Assembly (NCBI GenBank): GCA_009773415.1
Contig: WSNO01000032.1
Location: 1 to 35,641 of the forward strand
DNA length: 35,641 nucleotides
DNA from: Nitrospirota bacterium
GTDB taxonomy: Bacteria > Nitrospirota > Thermodesulfovibrionia > Thermodesulfovibrionales > Dissulfurispiraceae
Direction of reading: 5' to 3'
Shown here: piece after piece, positions 23,952 through 33,317 of the stretch
Layout: each line of letters begins with the position of its first letter
Position numbering within the stretch: position 1 is the first letter of the stretch
Notes under the pieces: generated by a model
The model's database searches: none
Told to the model about the DNA's origin: nothing
Seen by the model: the letters and a program-made list of their open reading frames with translations, nothing else
Program-made: the position numbers and the translations under genes

Positions 23952-25890
23952 GCGCCCCTTTCATTTCGGCCTTCAACGCCTCGGAAGAAAAAATTCCTCC
24001 ATGCACAGCACCCGCCGGACATGCGGCCACGCAGATGCCGCATCCGGTGCAGAGCAGTTCACGAAGCACTGTTTTCTTTCCATTTACGCTTGGCTCTATC
24101 GCCTGCGCCGGACAGAGCCGGACGCAGAGCATGCAGCCGGAGCATCGCACCGGATCAATCCGCACTCCCGCAGGCAGGACGTCAAGAGCAGCGCCTTCGC
24201 GAAGGTCTGCAAGCAAGCGGCCTGCGGCCGCCCGTCCCTGTTCTATCGCTGTTGCGATATCGACGGGAGCGCGGCAGGCGCCGGCAGTCGCAATGCCGCG
24301 ACCGGCAGGCTCATTGCCGCAGGCGTCCATTCCCCCGTCGCGAAAAAACCCGAATTCGTCGGTTCCGACACTGAACGCTTCTGCGAGCGCCATCGCGTCA
24401 TCCCCGGGAACAATAGCCGGGCAGAGAACCACCATATCAACCGGCATCCGGCGAACCGTGCCGGCGGCGTCCTCAAAAGAAAGCTTTTTGACAGTGCCCG
24501 ACGAAACGATTTTCAGTGACGACAGTGAGCGATATCTGTATGATTTGGCGTTCCGATCATGAACGGCCTGCTGATAGAGGCGCTGCGCTGACTGTCCGGG
24601 CAGGCACCACTCTTTCACAAGGTGGATGATTTTCACCTCCGGCAGGCGGTCACGAATCATCGCCCGGTATTTCAGCGCATACCGGCAGCAGATCGTTGAG
24701 CAATAAGGCTTGTGCATTTCATCAAGGCTGCCGACGCAATGAACGATTGCAATACGTGCGGGAATCCTGCGTGACGTTGTCCGGATTTTGCCTTTCAGCG
24801 GTCCATCACTCGCCAGCATCCGTTCAAATGCCTGACTCGTCAGCACGTCCGGCAGCTTTCCCTGCCCAAGTCCCGGCAGAGAAGAATGATCCAGCACCGA
24901 TGCCCCGGTCGCAAGAATGACAGCTCCGGCTTTTCGCTGATGCATCTTGGCAGAGTCATCGAATAGTATGGCGCCGTCCGCAGGACAGACATCGCGACAT
25001 GCACTGCATGATCTGCCTTTCCCGCGCAGGCAGGCTTTTTCTTCAATATGAGGGACGTGCGGCAGCGCTCCGGGAGATGCGAAATCAATAGCCTTTCGTC
25101 TGCCGAGGCCGCAATTGAATACTGACGGGGCAGACGCAGGGCAGGCGTTCACGCATTCACCGCAGCCGATGCAGCGAGAACTGTCGACAAATCGCGGCGA
25201 CTGCTCCACAGTTATCTCGTAGTTCCCGAACGAACCCCGCACCGAACGGACCTCAGCCATGGTGAGCAGTTCGACCGTGCCCGGCAGTTCGCCGAAAAGA
25301 ATTGCATCAAGAAACGGCTGCATCAGGCAGGGTCCGCAGGATCTGTCCGGAAAGATTTCATCGAACATCATCGGCTTGCCGCCGGGCGACGCTGATTTCT
25401 CCACAAGAACAACGTTCCGACCTGCCTGAGCAAGCGTAAATGCGGCGCTCAGGCCGGCAGGCCCTGCTCCGACAACCATGACATCGGCGCAGACAGGAAC
25501 CGTCATTCTCTCCATCGGCTGGTGATGCGCCGCCCGAATAAGTGCCAGAGCCTTCCGTGTTGCAGCCGTTCGCTCAGACGTCACCCACGCAACCTGCTCC
25601 CGTATGTTCGCGATGTGCATAAGGTAGGGGTTTATGCCTGCTGCCAGAAGCGCTTTTTGAAATACCTGTTCGTGGTCACGAGGAGAACACCCCGCAAAAA
25701 CAATGCGTTCCGGGTGCTCGTGCATGAGATCCTGAGCAATCATGGCAACGCCTTCTTCGCTGCAACTCATCGGAAACGTCTTCACATAGGCAACGTCGGG
25801 CGCCCCGTCGAGCGCTCTGCTGATGCCGGCAAAGTTCAGCCTGGCCGACAAAAGATCGTTACAGGAGCAGAGGTAAACCCCGGTTTTCAT
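23932..25890 (-). CDS. hdrA: HdrA-like flavin/iron-sulfur subunit of heterodisulfide reductase-type complex
   Basis: A 652-residue cytoplasmic FAD protein. The N-terminal part has paired Cys segments (LCSCN near 8-10, MSCSEEG near 43, FAGCSPRDHEQ near 68). The FAD-binding fold VMVVGAGPAGLSAAFTLAQAG is near 138-158. [4Fe-4S] motifs follow: CIGCGECVNACP, CSACRDVCP, and a C-terminal 2x[4Fe-4S] ferredoxin (CSGCMLCVRLCP and CTGCGICVAACP). This is the HdrA that performs flavin-based electron bifurcation or confurcation in methanogens. ATG 25890 overlaps the hydrogenase stop as ATGA. No hdrB or hdrC is present nearby, so its partner for the second electron branch must lie elsewhere or differ. Confidence 0.92.
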   Translation of the reverse strand: MKTGVYLCSCNDLLSARLNFAGISRALDGAPDVAYVKTFPMSCSEEGVAMIAQDLMHEHPERIVFAGCSPRDHEQVFQKALLAAGINPYLMHIANIREQVAWVTSERTAATRKALALIRAAHHQPMERMTVPVCADVMVVGAGPAGLSAAFTLAQAGRNVVLVEKSASPGGKPMMFDEIFPDRSCGPCLMQPFLDAILFGELPGTVELLTMAEVRSVRGSFGNYEITVEQSPRFVDSSRCIGCGECVNACPASAPSVFNCGLGRRKAIDFASPGALPHVPHIEEKACLRGKGRSCSACRDVCPADGAILFDDSAKMHQRKAGAVILATGASVLDHSSLPGLGQGKLPDVLTSQAFERMLASDGPLKGKIRTTSRRIPARIAIVHCVGSLDEMHKPYCSTICCRYALKYRAMIRDRLPEVKIIHLVKEWCLPGQSAQRLYQQAVHDRNAKSYRYRSLSSLKIVSSGTVKKLSFEDAAGTVRRMPVDMVVLCPAIVPGDDAMALAEAFSVGTDEFGFFRDGGMDACGNEPAGRGIATAGACRAPVDIATAIEQGRAAAGRLLADLREGAALDVLPAGVRIDPVRCSGCMLCVRLCPAQAIEPSVNGKKTVLRELLCTGCGICVAACPAGAVHGGIFSSEALKAEMKGALESLEE

Positions 25891-27365
25891 CGCCGGATCT
25901 CCCGGATCGCCCTGCCGTCTCCTGCCCTGATAACCACACTGACCATGCTGCCGTCGGCATGCGTGGCACATGCAAGACAGGGATCGTACAGCCGGAATGC
26001 CATCTCAATCCTGTTCAGAAGCCCTTCCTCTACTATCACGCCGCGCCTTATGTAGCGCTGAGCCGCGCGTTTGACGGACATGGCGATAGGTGCGTGATTG
26101 TTTGTTGTGCCTGAGATAATATTTACCCGTGTTATCACGCCCTTTTCATCAACCGAATAATCATGGATCAGTGTCCCGCGCGGGGCTTCCACACAGCCGA
26201 CGCCTGCCTGAAGCAGTTTTTTTCGGGGAATGTTTCTGATATCGGACGACATGATGTCATCGTCAGACGCAAGTTCATGCATGCGCTCCGCGGCATACAG
26301 AAGCTCTATCAGACGGGCCCAATGTGTTGCAAGCCGGTGGTGAACGGGCTGATATCGTCCGCCGCGCCGCCGTGAACCGAAATACGCATGGAGGCTTTCG
26401 TACTGCTCCTGGGCACGCGGCGTAGCCATGCCGTCCGCGACATTCAGGCGGGCAAGAGGCGTCGCGCAATAGACGCCGCTTGCAGCGCCGTCTATCAGTC
26501 CTTTCCAGCCGACAGCACGAAGGTACGGAAACTTGAGATACGTCCACGGCTCGGCGTGTTCGGCGATGTGGTCAACGTAATCCTTCGGCTGATAGCGCGC
26601 AAATTCCGCACCGTCAGGGTCGACGATTCGCAACGTCCCGTCATACAGGCTCACCGTATTGCGCGCATCAACCGTTCCCATCGAATAGGTTCGATGAATG
26701 AAGCATTCATCATGCAGCATCTCCGAGAAGCGGCTGTCCCGCAGCACCAGCCGTTCAAAAAGGTCGAGCGCAAAGCGGGCAAACTCAACATTCTGCAGTG
26801 CAGTATCGCGAACGAGTTCAGCATCCTCCTTCGTTACCTGCCGGCTCCATCCGCCCGGCAATCCGGCGACGAGATGAATCCCGCGTCCGCCCAGACGTTC
26901 GAGTACCTGGTGATTGCGCTTTCTGCACGCAATGAACCGCATGACGGCCTTGCGGCCAAGTTTCGCCATCACGCCGAACAGATTCCGCTCTTCCGGCGAT
27001 GCGTCCGCGCCGACAATCAAATCAGGACCGCCAAGGGCAAAGAAATGGGTAGCATGATCGTTCACAAAAAATGCCGTATAGACAAGTTCCCGGATTTTTT
27101 GCGCGGTCTCTGTCGGCATCACGCCGAAAATGACATCGAGCGCCTTGACGGAGGCAAGATGATGCGCCTCCGGACAGATGCCGCAGATCCTGCTCGTGAG
27201 AATCGGCATTTCCTCTGCAAGACGACCGACGCAAAAGCGTTCAAACCCTCGGAATTCGGGCACCTGAAAATACGCGTTTGCAACATCTCCGCTGTCATCC
27301 AGGAAGATCTCGATGCGGCCGTGCCCTTCCAGCCGCGTGATGGGATCAATCGATATACGCTTCAC
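25887..27365 (-). CDS. mvhA: [NiFe]-hydrogenase large subunit, MvhA-like (group 3c type)
   Basis: A 492-residue catalytic subunit with both pairs of nickel ligands intact: SRICGICPEAHH near residue 58-70 and DPCLACATH near the C-terminus. It should activate H2 in the cytoplasm and pass electrons through the small subunit and MvhD to HdrA. After the H of DPCLACATH there are only ~25 residues, ending AIREIRR, so the usual C-terminal peptide removed at maturation is not obvious. The start is GTG 27365, overlapping the small-subunit stop as GTGA. Assignment to group 3c rests on the mvhD/hdrA neighbours. Confidence 0.92.
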   Translation of the reverse strand: MKRISIDPITRLEGHGRIEIFLDDSGDVANAYFQVPEFRGFERFCVGRLAEEMPILTSRICGICPEAHHLASVKALDVIFGVMPTETAQKIRELVYTAFFVNDHATHFFALGGPDLIVGADASPEERNLFGVMAKLGRKAVMRFIACRKRNHQVLERLGGRGIHLVAGLPGGWSRQVTKEDAELVRDTALQNVEFARFALDLFERLVLRDSRFSEMLHDECFIHRTYSMGTVDARNTVSLYDGTLRIVDPDGAEFARYQPKDYVDHIAEHAEPWTYLKFPYLRAVGWKGLIDGAASGVYCATPLARLNVADGMATPRAQEQYESLHAYFGSRRRGGRYQPVHHRLATHWARLIELLYAAERMHELASDDDIMSSDIRNIPRKKLLQAGVGCVEAPRGTLIHDYSVDEKGVITRVNIISGTTNNHAPIAMSVKRAAQRYIRRGVIVEEGLLNRIEMAFRLYDPCLACATHADGSMVSVVIRAGDGRAIREIRR

Positions 27366-28369
27366 CGCTGTCTCACAAGCAGACCGGCAAGCAGGGAGTC
27401 GGCGAGGCTGTATTTCCAGAAGGTTCCGACATAATCAGGCAGCGTATTGATTACAGCATCGATTCGGTCGTATATTTCCCTTGAAGATAAGCCCTCGGCA
27501 TGCCCGATATCGATCACTGAAGCAAGAGCCGAAATCATGGCCGCCCCCTGGTCTGATACCCCTTCAGGTCTGCCGTAACAGCCTGAACACGGAATATTCG
27601 CCGCCGGGCAGCGACAACCGCAGCCGTCCCGTGTCGCAATCCCCATGCAGAGGATGCCCTGCTCAATGAGGCAAAGTGAGGGGTCAGTCGTTTTTTCATG
27701 GATGCGGTAAAACCTGCTTGCGTTTTTTCTGCCGCGCTCCCGCGGACACTCAGCGCAGACCGTTGACGAGCCCGCACCAATAACGCTGCCGGCCGGCGGC
27801 ATTTCATCCTCTCCCGAAATCATCCGAAAGAGTTCAGCGACGCGGTGCGGCTCAGGAGGGCAGCCGGGAAGAAAGTACTCTACCGGCACGTTCTGCGCGA
27901 GCGTTGTCAGACGATCATTCCAAAGAGGCAGGTGCAGAGTTCCTTCTTTGACCTGTGTCGACGATTTTGGAGTGATGCGACGCGCATTTGCGGTGGTACT
28001 GTTTTCGAGAAAACTGCTCCGGATATGTTCTTGCGGAGACCGGAGATTTGCCAGGCCCGGAATGCAGCCTTCGTGGGCGCAGGAGCCGAATGCTATTAGC
28101 GTACGCGACTTTTGCCGCAGCAGAGACGCCATTGCTCTGTCGTCGTTCGTTCGGATGCCTCCGTTAAAGAGTGCGACGGCGATGTCCCCGTCCGGCAACG
28201 CTTCGAGGTCGGCTATTTTGGCATCGACAAGGCAGGGGCAGAAAGCGACTTCAAAAGAGTCGTTCAGCGCAAAGAGACGTTCATCGAGAGAGAGGATGGC
28301 CATTTCGCAGCCGCCGCAGGATGCGGCCCAATACATGGCAAGTTTCGGTCTGGCTGAACCTCGGCGCAT
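27362..28369 (-). CDS. mvhG: [NiFe]-hydrogenase small subunit, MvhG-like
   Basis: A 335-residue Fe-S subunit. It has the proximal-cluster motif SCGGCEMAIL (~17-26), GSCAHEGC, and LPGCPPEP, then an Fe-S-rich C-terminal part (CAECPRERG, CLIEQGILCMGIATRDGCGCRCP, CSGCYG). It lacks a twin-arginine signal, so the enzyme is cytoplasmic. ATG 28369 is chosen because homology begins there (RPKLAMYWAASCGGCE). The open frame runs a further 147 bases upstream toward phoR without homology. No clear ribosome site or promoter was found in the 79 bp after phoR, so read-through from the pho genes is possible. Confidence 0.88.
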   Translation of the reverse strand: MRRGSARPKLAMYWAASCGGCEMAILSLDERLFALNDSFEVAFCPCLVDAKIADLEALPDGDIAVALFNGGIRTNDDRAMASLLRQKSRTLIAFGSCAHEGCIPGLANLRSPQEHIRSSFLENSTTANARRITPKSSTQVKEGTLHLPLWNDRLTTLAQNVPVEYFLPGCPPEPHRVAELFRMISGEDEMPPAGSVIGAGSSTVCAECPRERGRKNASRFYRIHEKTTDPSLCLIEQGILCMGIATRDGCGCRCPAANIPCSGCYGRPEGVSDQGAAMISALASVIDIGHAEGLSSREIYDRIDAVINTLPDYVGTFWKYSLADSLLAGLLVRQR

Positions 28370-28448
28370 GACTGATGATACCACCGAAATCGTTTTTTTT
28401 GCCAAAATATCAAAGCCGTCGGTCCCAAGGCACTTCCCCTTAAAAATA

Positions 28449-30188
28449 CTACTGCACGAGAATCGATACTGTCGTGCCCTTTGCAGGTTCGCTCTGGATG
28501 GACATTTCCCAGCCATGTGCCCTCACGAGGTGCTTCACTATGGCAAGACCGAGACCTGTGCTGCCGAGTTCGCGGGAACGCGCAGCATCTACGCGGTAAA
28601 AACGCTCGCCGAGACGATCAATATGCTCTTTCGCAATGCCCACGCCGGTATCCTGCACGGAAAATTCCGGAGTGTCGTTCACAATCCTGAAACGGACGAT
28701 GACACCGCCCTTCTCGGTAAACTTTATGGCATTGTCCGTCAGGTTCAGGAGTATCTGAATAAGCCTGTTCTTGTCCGCCGAAATCATGGTATCGGCCTCG
28801 GCGACATCACTCCTCAGCAAAAGCCCCTTCTGCCGCGCCCTGTCCTTCAGTGCCATAATCGCCGCATCAATCGCATCGGCAGGCGACACCTCATTCTTTA
28901 CGACCGAGATGTCGCCGAATTCAATACGGGAGAGCGTCATCAGGTCGTCAACAATGTTGTCTAGACGCTCCGCATGGTTCTTGATCGCAGTCAAAAAACG
29001 AAGTGCATGGTCGCGATCGTCAAGCGCCCCGTCAAGCAGTGTTTCGGAAAATCCCCTGATTGCAGTCAACGGGGTGCGCAATTCGTGCGAGACATTCGCC
29101 ACAAAGTCTGTTTTCATCTGCTCCAGCTTGCGTATCTTGGTCATATCGTGGAATGCGACGACAAAACCGGCAAGTTCGCGGTCCTTATAGCACAAAGACG
29201 ACACCAGAACCGAAAAGACGCCTTCCACCGGAGATTGCACAGCAAACTCAGATTCGCCTGTAATGCGTGTTTCGCCTACCTGCTTTATCAAAGACGCAAG
29301 TTCGCTGCTTCTGACAACTTCAAAATATGACTTGCCAATAATCTGTTCTCCAAACAGTGTCTTTGCAGAAGAGCTCACCATCTGAATCATGCCTTTTGCA
29401 TCAATAAGTATCAGCGGATCGGGATTGCTGCGGAAGATAACGCTTAGCCGCTCGTTTTCTTCAATGCTTCTTGCAGTTGAGCGCTGCAGTTCGTCAGACA
29501 TGGCATTGAGGTTCTCGGCAATACCGGCAAACTCTCCGGTCGCTGTCCTGTCCATCAACATTTTCCTGCCGAAGGCGCCCCGCACCAGAGAGGTCGAAAA
29601 TTCGGTCAGCTGACCGAGGAGATGGCGCAGCCGGTTTGCCTGAAGGAGCGAGAAAAGTGAGGTGACAAGCAGCACACCGCCAAGAAGCGCAAATATCTGA
29701 ATGCGAAGAGAGCTAACCATTGCATCAGCTCCGGTCAGAGGCAACGCCATCCGGATAACACCGGCGACCCTTCCGTTGCGATCAATCCGCTTGGCAACAT
29801 GCGCCATCTCGTAGTCGAGCGTATCGCTCGTGCGCACCATCATGCCGAAGCCAGAAAAAAGCGCCTGCTGGATTTCGGGAAGATCCCCGTAATTTTTTAT
29901 CGACAGTGAATCATGATCCGAATCGCCGATTACCAGCCCGTCAGGAGCAACAATCGTGACACTGACTCCGCTTTTTTCCTTGATTGATCGGCAGAGAGCA
30001 TCCTGATTTCCCCGGTCAAACGGGACAGAATCTGATACAAGGAGGATCTGCCCGAGGAGTCCCGATGCAAGTTTCGACTCAAAATGACTGCGCACTGCAG
30101 AGAGAATCAGGAACTCAGAAATTGCAGCAGTGAAAATGATGACAGCGATATACAGAAAAAGGATACTGCGAAAGATGGTGGTTTTCAT
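28449..30188 (-). CDS. phoR: Phosphate-regulon sensor histidine kinase PhoR
   Basis: A 579-residue membrane kinase. TM1 is ~8-28, then a ~135-residue periplasmic domain, TM2 (~165-185), HAMP-like linker and PAS (VIFRSNPDPLILIDAKGMIQMV). The H-box is FVANVSHELRTPLTAIRGF, the N-box NRLIQILLNLTDNAIKF, and the G-boxes DTGVGI and STGLGLAIVKHLV. It follows phoB with a 3-bp gap. The periplasmic domain makes it longer than E. coli PhoR, as is usual in many non-enteric phyla. It phosphorylates PhoB under phosphate limitation; Pst/PhoU silence it when phosphate is ample. Confidence 0.92.
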   Translation of the reverse strand: MKTTIFRSILFLYIAVIIFTAAISEFLILSAVRSHFESKLASGLLGQILLVSDSVPFDRGNQDALCRSIKEKSGVSVTIVAPDGLVIGDSDHDSLSIKNYGDLPEIQQALFSGFGMMVRTSDTLDYEMAHVAKRIDRNGRVAGVIRMALPLTGADAMVSSLRIQIFALLGGVLLVTSLFSLLQANRLRHLLGQLTEFSTSLVRGAFGRKMLMDRTATGEFAGIAENLNAMSDELQRSTARSIEENERLSVIFRSNPDPLILIDAKGMIQMVSSSAKTLFGEQIIGKSYFEVVRSSELASLIKQVGETRITGESEFAVQSPVEGVFSVLVSSLCYKDRELAGFVVAFHDMTKIRKLEQMKTDFVANVSHELRTPLTAIRGFSETLLDGALDDRDHALRFLTAIKNHAERLDNIVDDLMTLSRIEFGDISVVKNEVSPADAIDAAIMALKDRARQKGLLLRSDVAEADTMISADKNRLIQILLNLTDNAIKFTEKGGVIVRFRIVNDTPEFSVQDTGVGIAKEHIDRLGERFYRVDAARSRELGSTGLGLAIVKHLVRAHGWEMSIQSEPAKGTTVSILVQ

Positions 30189-30191
30189 AGG

Positions 30192-30899
30192 CTACGCGTC
30201 AAAAAAATACCCGACCCCGCGCATGGTTTTGATATGGACAGGATTGTTTGGGTCGTCCTCAACTTTTGCCCGCAAACGGCGGATATGCACATCGACCGTG
30301 CGAGGCTCGACATACACATCAGTTCCCCAGACCGCGTCGAGCAGATGCTCGCGGCTGAATATTTTCTTCGGTCGTTCGGCGAGATAGAGCAGGAGCTTGA
30401 ATTCAGTGGCACTCAGACGCACTGACTTGCCGGCAACGACGAGAGAATACTCGCCTCTATCAATGACCAGATCCCCGACAGTCAGCACCCCTCCGTATTC
30501 CGTCTCATTCTTTGGCGCAGGGGAAATTGAGCCGCTACGGCGCAGAATGGCCTTTACCCTCGCGGAAAGTTCCCGTGGACTAAATGGTTTAGTCATATAA
30601 TCGTCCGCGCCAACCTCCAACCCGACGATCTTGTCCACCTCTTCTCCTTTAGCCGTCAGCATGATGATCGGAAGGGCAGCTATTGACCGATCGCTCCGGA
30701 CAATGCGGCAAAACTCAATGCCGTGAATGCCGGGCAGCATCAGGTCGAGCACAATGAGGGCATATCCTCCCGCTCGGACCTTTTCAAGTGCTGCGGTTCC
30801 GTCGGCGGCTGTATCGACCTCAAAGCCTTCTTTCCTGAGGTTATAGGAGATGAGATCAAGAATGTCAGACTCATCATCGACAACAAGAATGCGCTGCAT
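30192..30899 (-). CDS. phoB: Phosphate-regulon response regulator PhoB
   Basis: A 235-residue OmpR-type regulator. The receiver (1-122) has DDES, phospho-Asp in LIVLDLMLPG, MLTAKGEE and TKPFSPRE. The winged-helix DNA-binding domain (~135-233) includes LSATEFKLLLYLAERP, SREHLLDAVWG and VDVHIRRLRAKVEDDP. Gene order pst-phoU-phoB-phoR and two Pho boxes in the window (34255-34294 and 35418-35456) identify it as PhoB. It would bind 11-bp direct repeats upstream of pstS and pstC. Confidence 0.94.
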   Translation of the reverse strand: MQRILVVDDESDILDLISYNLRKEGFEVDTAADGTAALEKVRAGGYALIVLDLMLPGIHGIEFCRIVRSDRSIAALPIIMLTAKGEEVDKIVGLEVGADDYMTKPFSPRELSARVKAILRRSGSISPAPKNETEYGGVLTVGDLVIDRGEYSLVVAGKSVRLSATEFKLLLYLAERPKKIFSREHLLDAVWGTDVYVEPRTVDVHIRRLRAKVEDDPNNPVHIKTMRGVGYFFDA

Positions 30900-30958
30900 C
30901 GCCCCTCCCCGAAAAAAACGAAGGACAAAGGCGGGAAGCGGCTATCAGATGCTGCTGT

Positions 30959-31631
30959 TTACCGTCTGCTTTCGCAGCCTCTGACTTTTTCATATCCCTC
31001 ATCATGACGATCATCTTTCCCGTGACGAATGATTTTACCCTCGGCGAGATAGATGGCCATCTCGGCAATATTGGTAGCATGGTCTGCAATCCTCTCAAGG
31101 TAGGTTGCAATGAATATTATCCTCATTGCACGGCAGACCAGAGCGGGGTCTTCAGTCATGAAGATCATGAGTTCGCTGATAACCATACGCTTCAGCTCGT
31201 CTATCTCGTCATCGCGCATTATTACATCGCGCGCCAGCTTCGGACATACCCTGCGCAAGATCCCGCATGCGCGGAATATCTATATACTGCTTGATAAGCG
31301 GTTCCTTGTTCAGTTCAAGCGCCCGCTGGGCAATATTGACCGACAAATCCCCCATGCGCTCCAGATCTGCCGTAATCTTCATCGCAGTGGTAATGAACCG
31401 AAGATCAACGGCTCTCGGCTGACGCAGCGCAATCAGACGAATGGAATCTTCATCAATTTCCACGTCAAGCGCGTTCACCTTACGGTCATTCTTGATAACT
31501 GCGCGCGCATCCGCATCATTGCGGTCGACCAATGCGTGAACAGAATCACGAATGGATGCTTCAACCATCGCACCCATGCGCAGGACCTTTTCGTTCAGCG
31601 CCTGAAGCTCATCATCAAATGGACGTATCAT
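30959..31631 (-). pseudogene. phoU: phoU, apparently frameshifted by a small deletion
   Basis: Two ORFs in different frames together make PhoU, the adaptor that links Pst activity to PhoR. The first (31631-31209) carries the first three-helix repeat (DLRFITTAMKITADLERMGDLSVNIA) and runs to YIDIPRMRDLAQGM before an aberrant tail SEAGARCNNAR and stop. The second frame resumes at about 31245 with KLARDVIMRDDEIDEL and contains the intact second repeat (IATYLERIADHATNIAEMAIYL...GKIIRHG). About 12-13 residues normally between LAQGM and KLARDV are missing, so an out-of-frame deletion of ~35-38 bp fits best. Start ATG 31631 overlaps the pstB stop as ATGA. It may be a true mutation, which would be expected to derepress the regulon, or a sequencing/assembly error. 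Confidence 0.75.
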
Positions 31632-32410
31632 CCGAACCTCCCGGTAATATACTCCTCTGTCAACCTCTGAGACGGTGCAGTAAATATCTTGTCTGTCTTA
31701 TCATACTCTACAATCTCGCCAAGATACATGAATGCCGTCGAATCAGATACCCGGGCCGCCTGCTGCATATTGTGGGTAACGATAAGAATAGTTACCTCTT
31801 TCTTCAGTTCAATGATCAGTTCTTCTATCTTCGTTGTTGCAGTAGGATCCAGTGCAGACGTAGGCTCATCGAAGAGCAGAATGCGGGGATCCGTTGCCAG
31901 TGCACGCGCAATGCAGAGGCGCTGCTGCTGACCTCCTGAGAGATCGAAGGCGGATTTCTGCAGCCGGTCCTTCGCCTCTTCCCACAGCGCAGCACCACGC
32001 AATGATTTTTCGACTTTCTCATCGAGGACCGCTTTTTTGCTGATGCCGCGAATCCTGAGGCCATAGGCGACATTCTCGTAGATCGACTTCGGAAACGGAT
32101 TCGGCTTCTGGAAGACCATGCTGATCGACATGCGGATTTCAATGGGGTCAGCTTCCGGTGAGACGATATTCCTGCCTTCCGGATAGAGCAGTATCTCCCC
32201 GGCGTACCGATTGCCGGGATAGAGATCATGCATCCGGTTAAAGCAGCGGAGAAACGTCGTCTTTCCACATCCGGACGGCCCGATAAGCGCCGTAACCTTG
32301 CGCCGCATAATCGGCAGGTCGATGTTCTTGAGCGCGTGAACGGCTGAATAGAAAAAATTCAGATTTTTTGCCTCTGCCTTTGGTGTCTGTAATGCCGGTT
32401 CGTTTACCAT
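31628..32410 (-). CDS. pstB: Phosphate ABC transporter ATP-binding protein PstB
   Basis: A 260-residue ABC ATPase. It has Walker [11 protein letters not shown]-loop [21 protein letters not shown], signature [16 protein letters not shown], Walker [14 protein letters not shown] and switch His in [13 protein letters not shown]. The [10 protein letters not shown] and QKPNPFP stretches are specific to PstB. ATG 32410 overlaps the end of pstA by 7 bp, and the stop overlaps phoU. The frame remains open well upstream but only through pstA. Confidence 0.95.
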   Translation of the reverse strand: MVNEPALQTPKAEAKNLNFFYSAVHALKNIDLPIMRRKVTALIGPSGCGKTTFLRCFNRMHDLYPGNRYAGEILLYPEGRNIVSPEADPIEIRMSISMVFQKPNPFPKSIYENVAYGLRIRGISKKAVLDEKVEKSLRGAALWEEAKDRLQKSAFDLSGGQQQRLCIARALATDPRILLFDEPTSALDPTATTKIEELIIELKKEVTILIVTHNMQQAARVSDSTAFMYLGEIVEYDKTDKIFTAPSQRLTEEYITGRFG

Positions 32411-33315
32411 TTGATTTTCTTCCTGAATTGGTATCTGATGTAGATTGCCAGCCCGTTCATCAGAAGGGTCATAAGCATGAGAATAACACCTGCCGCGGCT
32501 GCGTTTATCTGAAACTCCGGCTGGGGTCGGGATACCCAGTTGAACATCTGTATCGGAAGAACCGTAAACGGCGCGCTCAGCCACTTGAGAGAAATAAAGG
32601 GAAACTCTCCGGAAATCGGCGATTCCGGCAGAAACGCTATAAATGTGAGCGAGCCGATGGTAATAAGCGGAGCTGTTTCTCCGATAGCGCGGGAAAGTCC
32701 AATGATGATGCCGGTCAATATGCCCCCGGTTGAGTATGGCAAAATATGATACTGAACCGTCTGCCATTTCGTGGCGCCGACGGCATAGGATCCCTCCCGG
32801 ATGGCAGTCGGAATCGCCCGGATAGCCTCACGCGTTGCCATAATGACCATGGGAAGGATAAGCAGGGCAAGCGTAAGTCCTCCCGTCAGAATGCTCTGTC
32901 CGAGCTTGAGCGCATAGACAAACAGACCGAGCGCCAGCAACCCGTACACTATCGACGGAACGCCGGCAAGATTTGCTATATTTATTTCGACAATATCGGT
33001 AAACCAGTTTTTCGGTGCATATTCTTCAAGATAAATGCCGGCGGCAATGCCCAATGGGATGGCAGCAGCGGCTGTAACGACCAAGATAAGGAACGAACCG
33101 ACCAATGCCGAGAGAATGCCGGCTTCTTCCGCAAAGCGTGATGGGAATGAGGTCAGGAATGAGTATGTCAGGCGCTCACGCCCGTCCATGAATAGGTCCA
33201 GCAGGAGGGTTCCGAGCAATATCAAGCCTACAAAGGTTGATACCAGCCCCAGGACGGCGAAGCCGTAATTCATCGCCTTCATGAAGCGTATTCGTTTTTT
33301 TATGCCGCCGTTCAT
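32404..33315 (-). CDS. pstA: Phosphate ABC transporter permease PstA
   Basis: A 303-residue inner-membrane permease with about six hydrophobic helices. It has the BPD-type EAA loop in [27 protein letters not shown] followed by [16 protein letters not shown], both typical of PstA. The N-terminal TM (~18-40) precedes a periplasmic segment. It starts 2 bp after the pstC stop and overlaps pstB, so pstCAB is one translational unit. Confidence 0.95.
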   Translation of the reverse strand: MNGGIKKRIRFMKAMNYGFAVLGLVSTFVGLILLGTLLLDLFMDGRERLTYSFLTSFPSRFAEEAGILSALVGSFLILVVTAAAAIPLGIAAGIYLEEYAPKNWFTDIVEINIANLAGVPSIVYGLLALGLFVYALKLGQSILTGGLTLALLILPMVIMATREAIRAIPTAIREGSYAVGATKWQTVQYHILPYSTGGILTGIIIGLSRAIGETAPLITIGSLTFIAFLPESPISGEFPFISLKWLSAPFTVLPIQMFNWVSRPQPEFQINAAAAGVILMLMTLLMNGLAIYIRYQFRKKIKW

Positions 33316-33317
33316 GG

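Noticed and set aside
28370-28448. Sigma54 promoter (TTGGCA with A-run) upstream of the hydrogenase small subunit
   Set aside because: At the required spacing the -12 element reads GA instead of GC, and it lies too close to the start codon to leave a leader.
31209-31270. TGA at the end of the phoU N-terminal ORF as a third selenocysteine codon
   Set aside because: Reading through in the same frame gives sequence unlike PhoU; the PhoU C-terminal half is in another frame, so a frameshift explains it better.
32411-32767. Long N-terminal extension of pstB in the open frame
   Set aside because: It overlaps pstA in full, has no PstB homology, and ATG 32410 begins at the conserved N-terminus.
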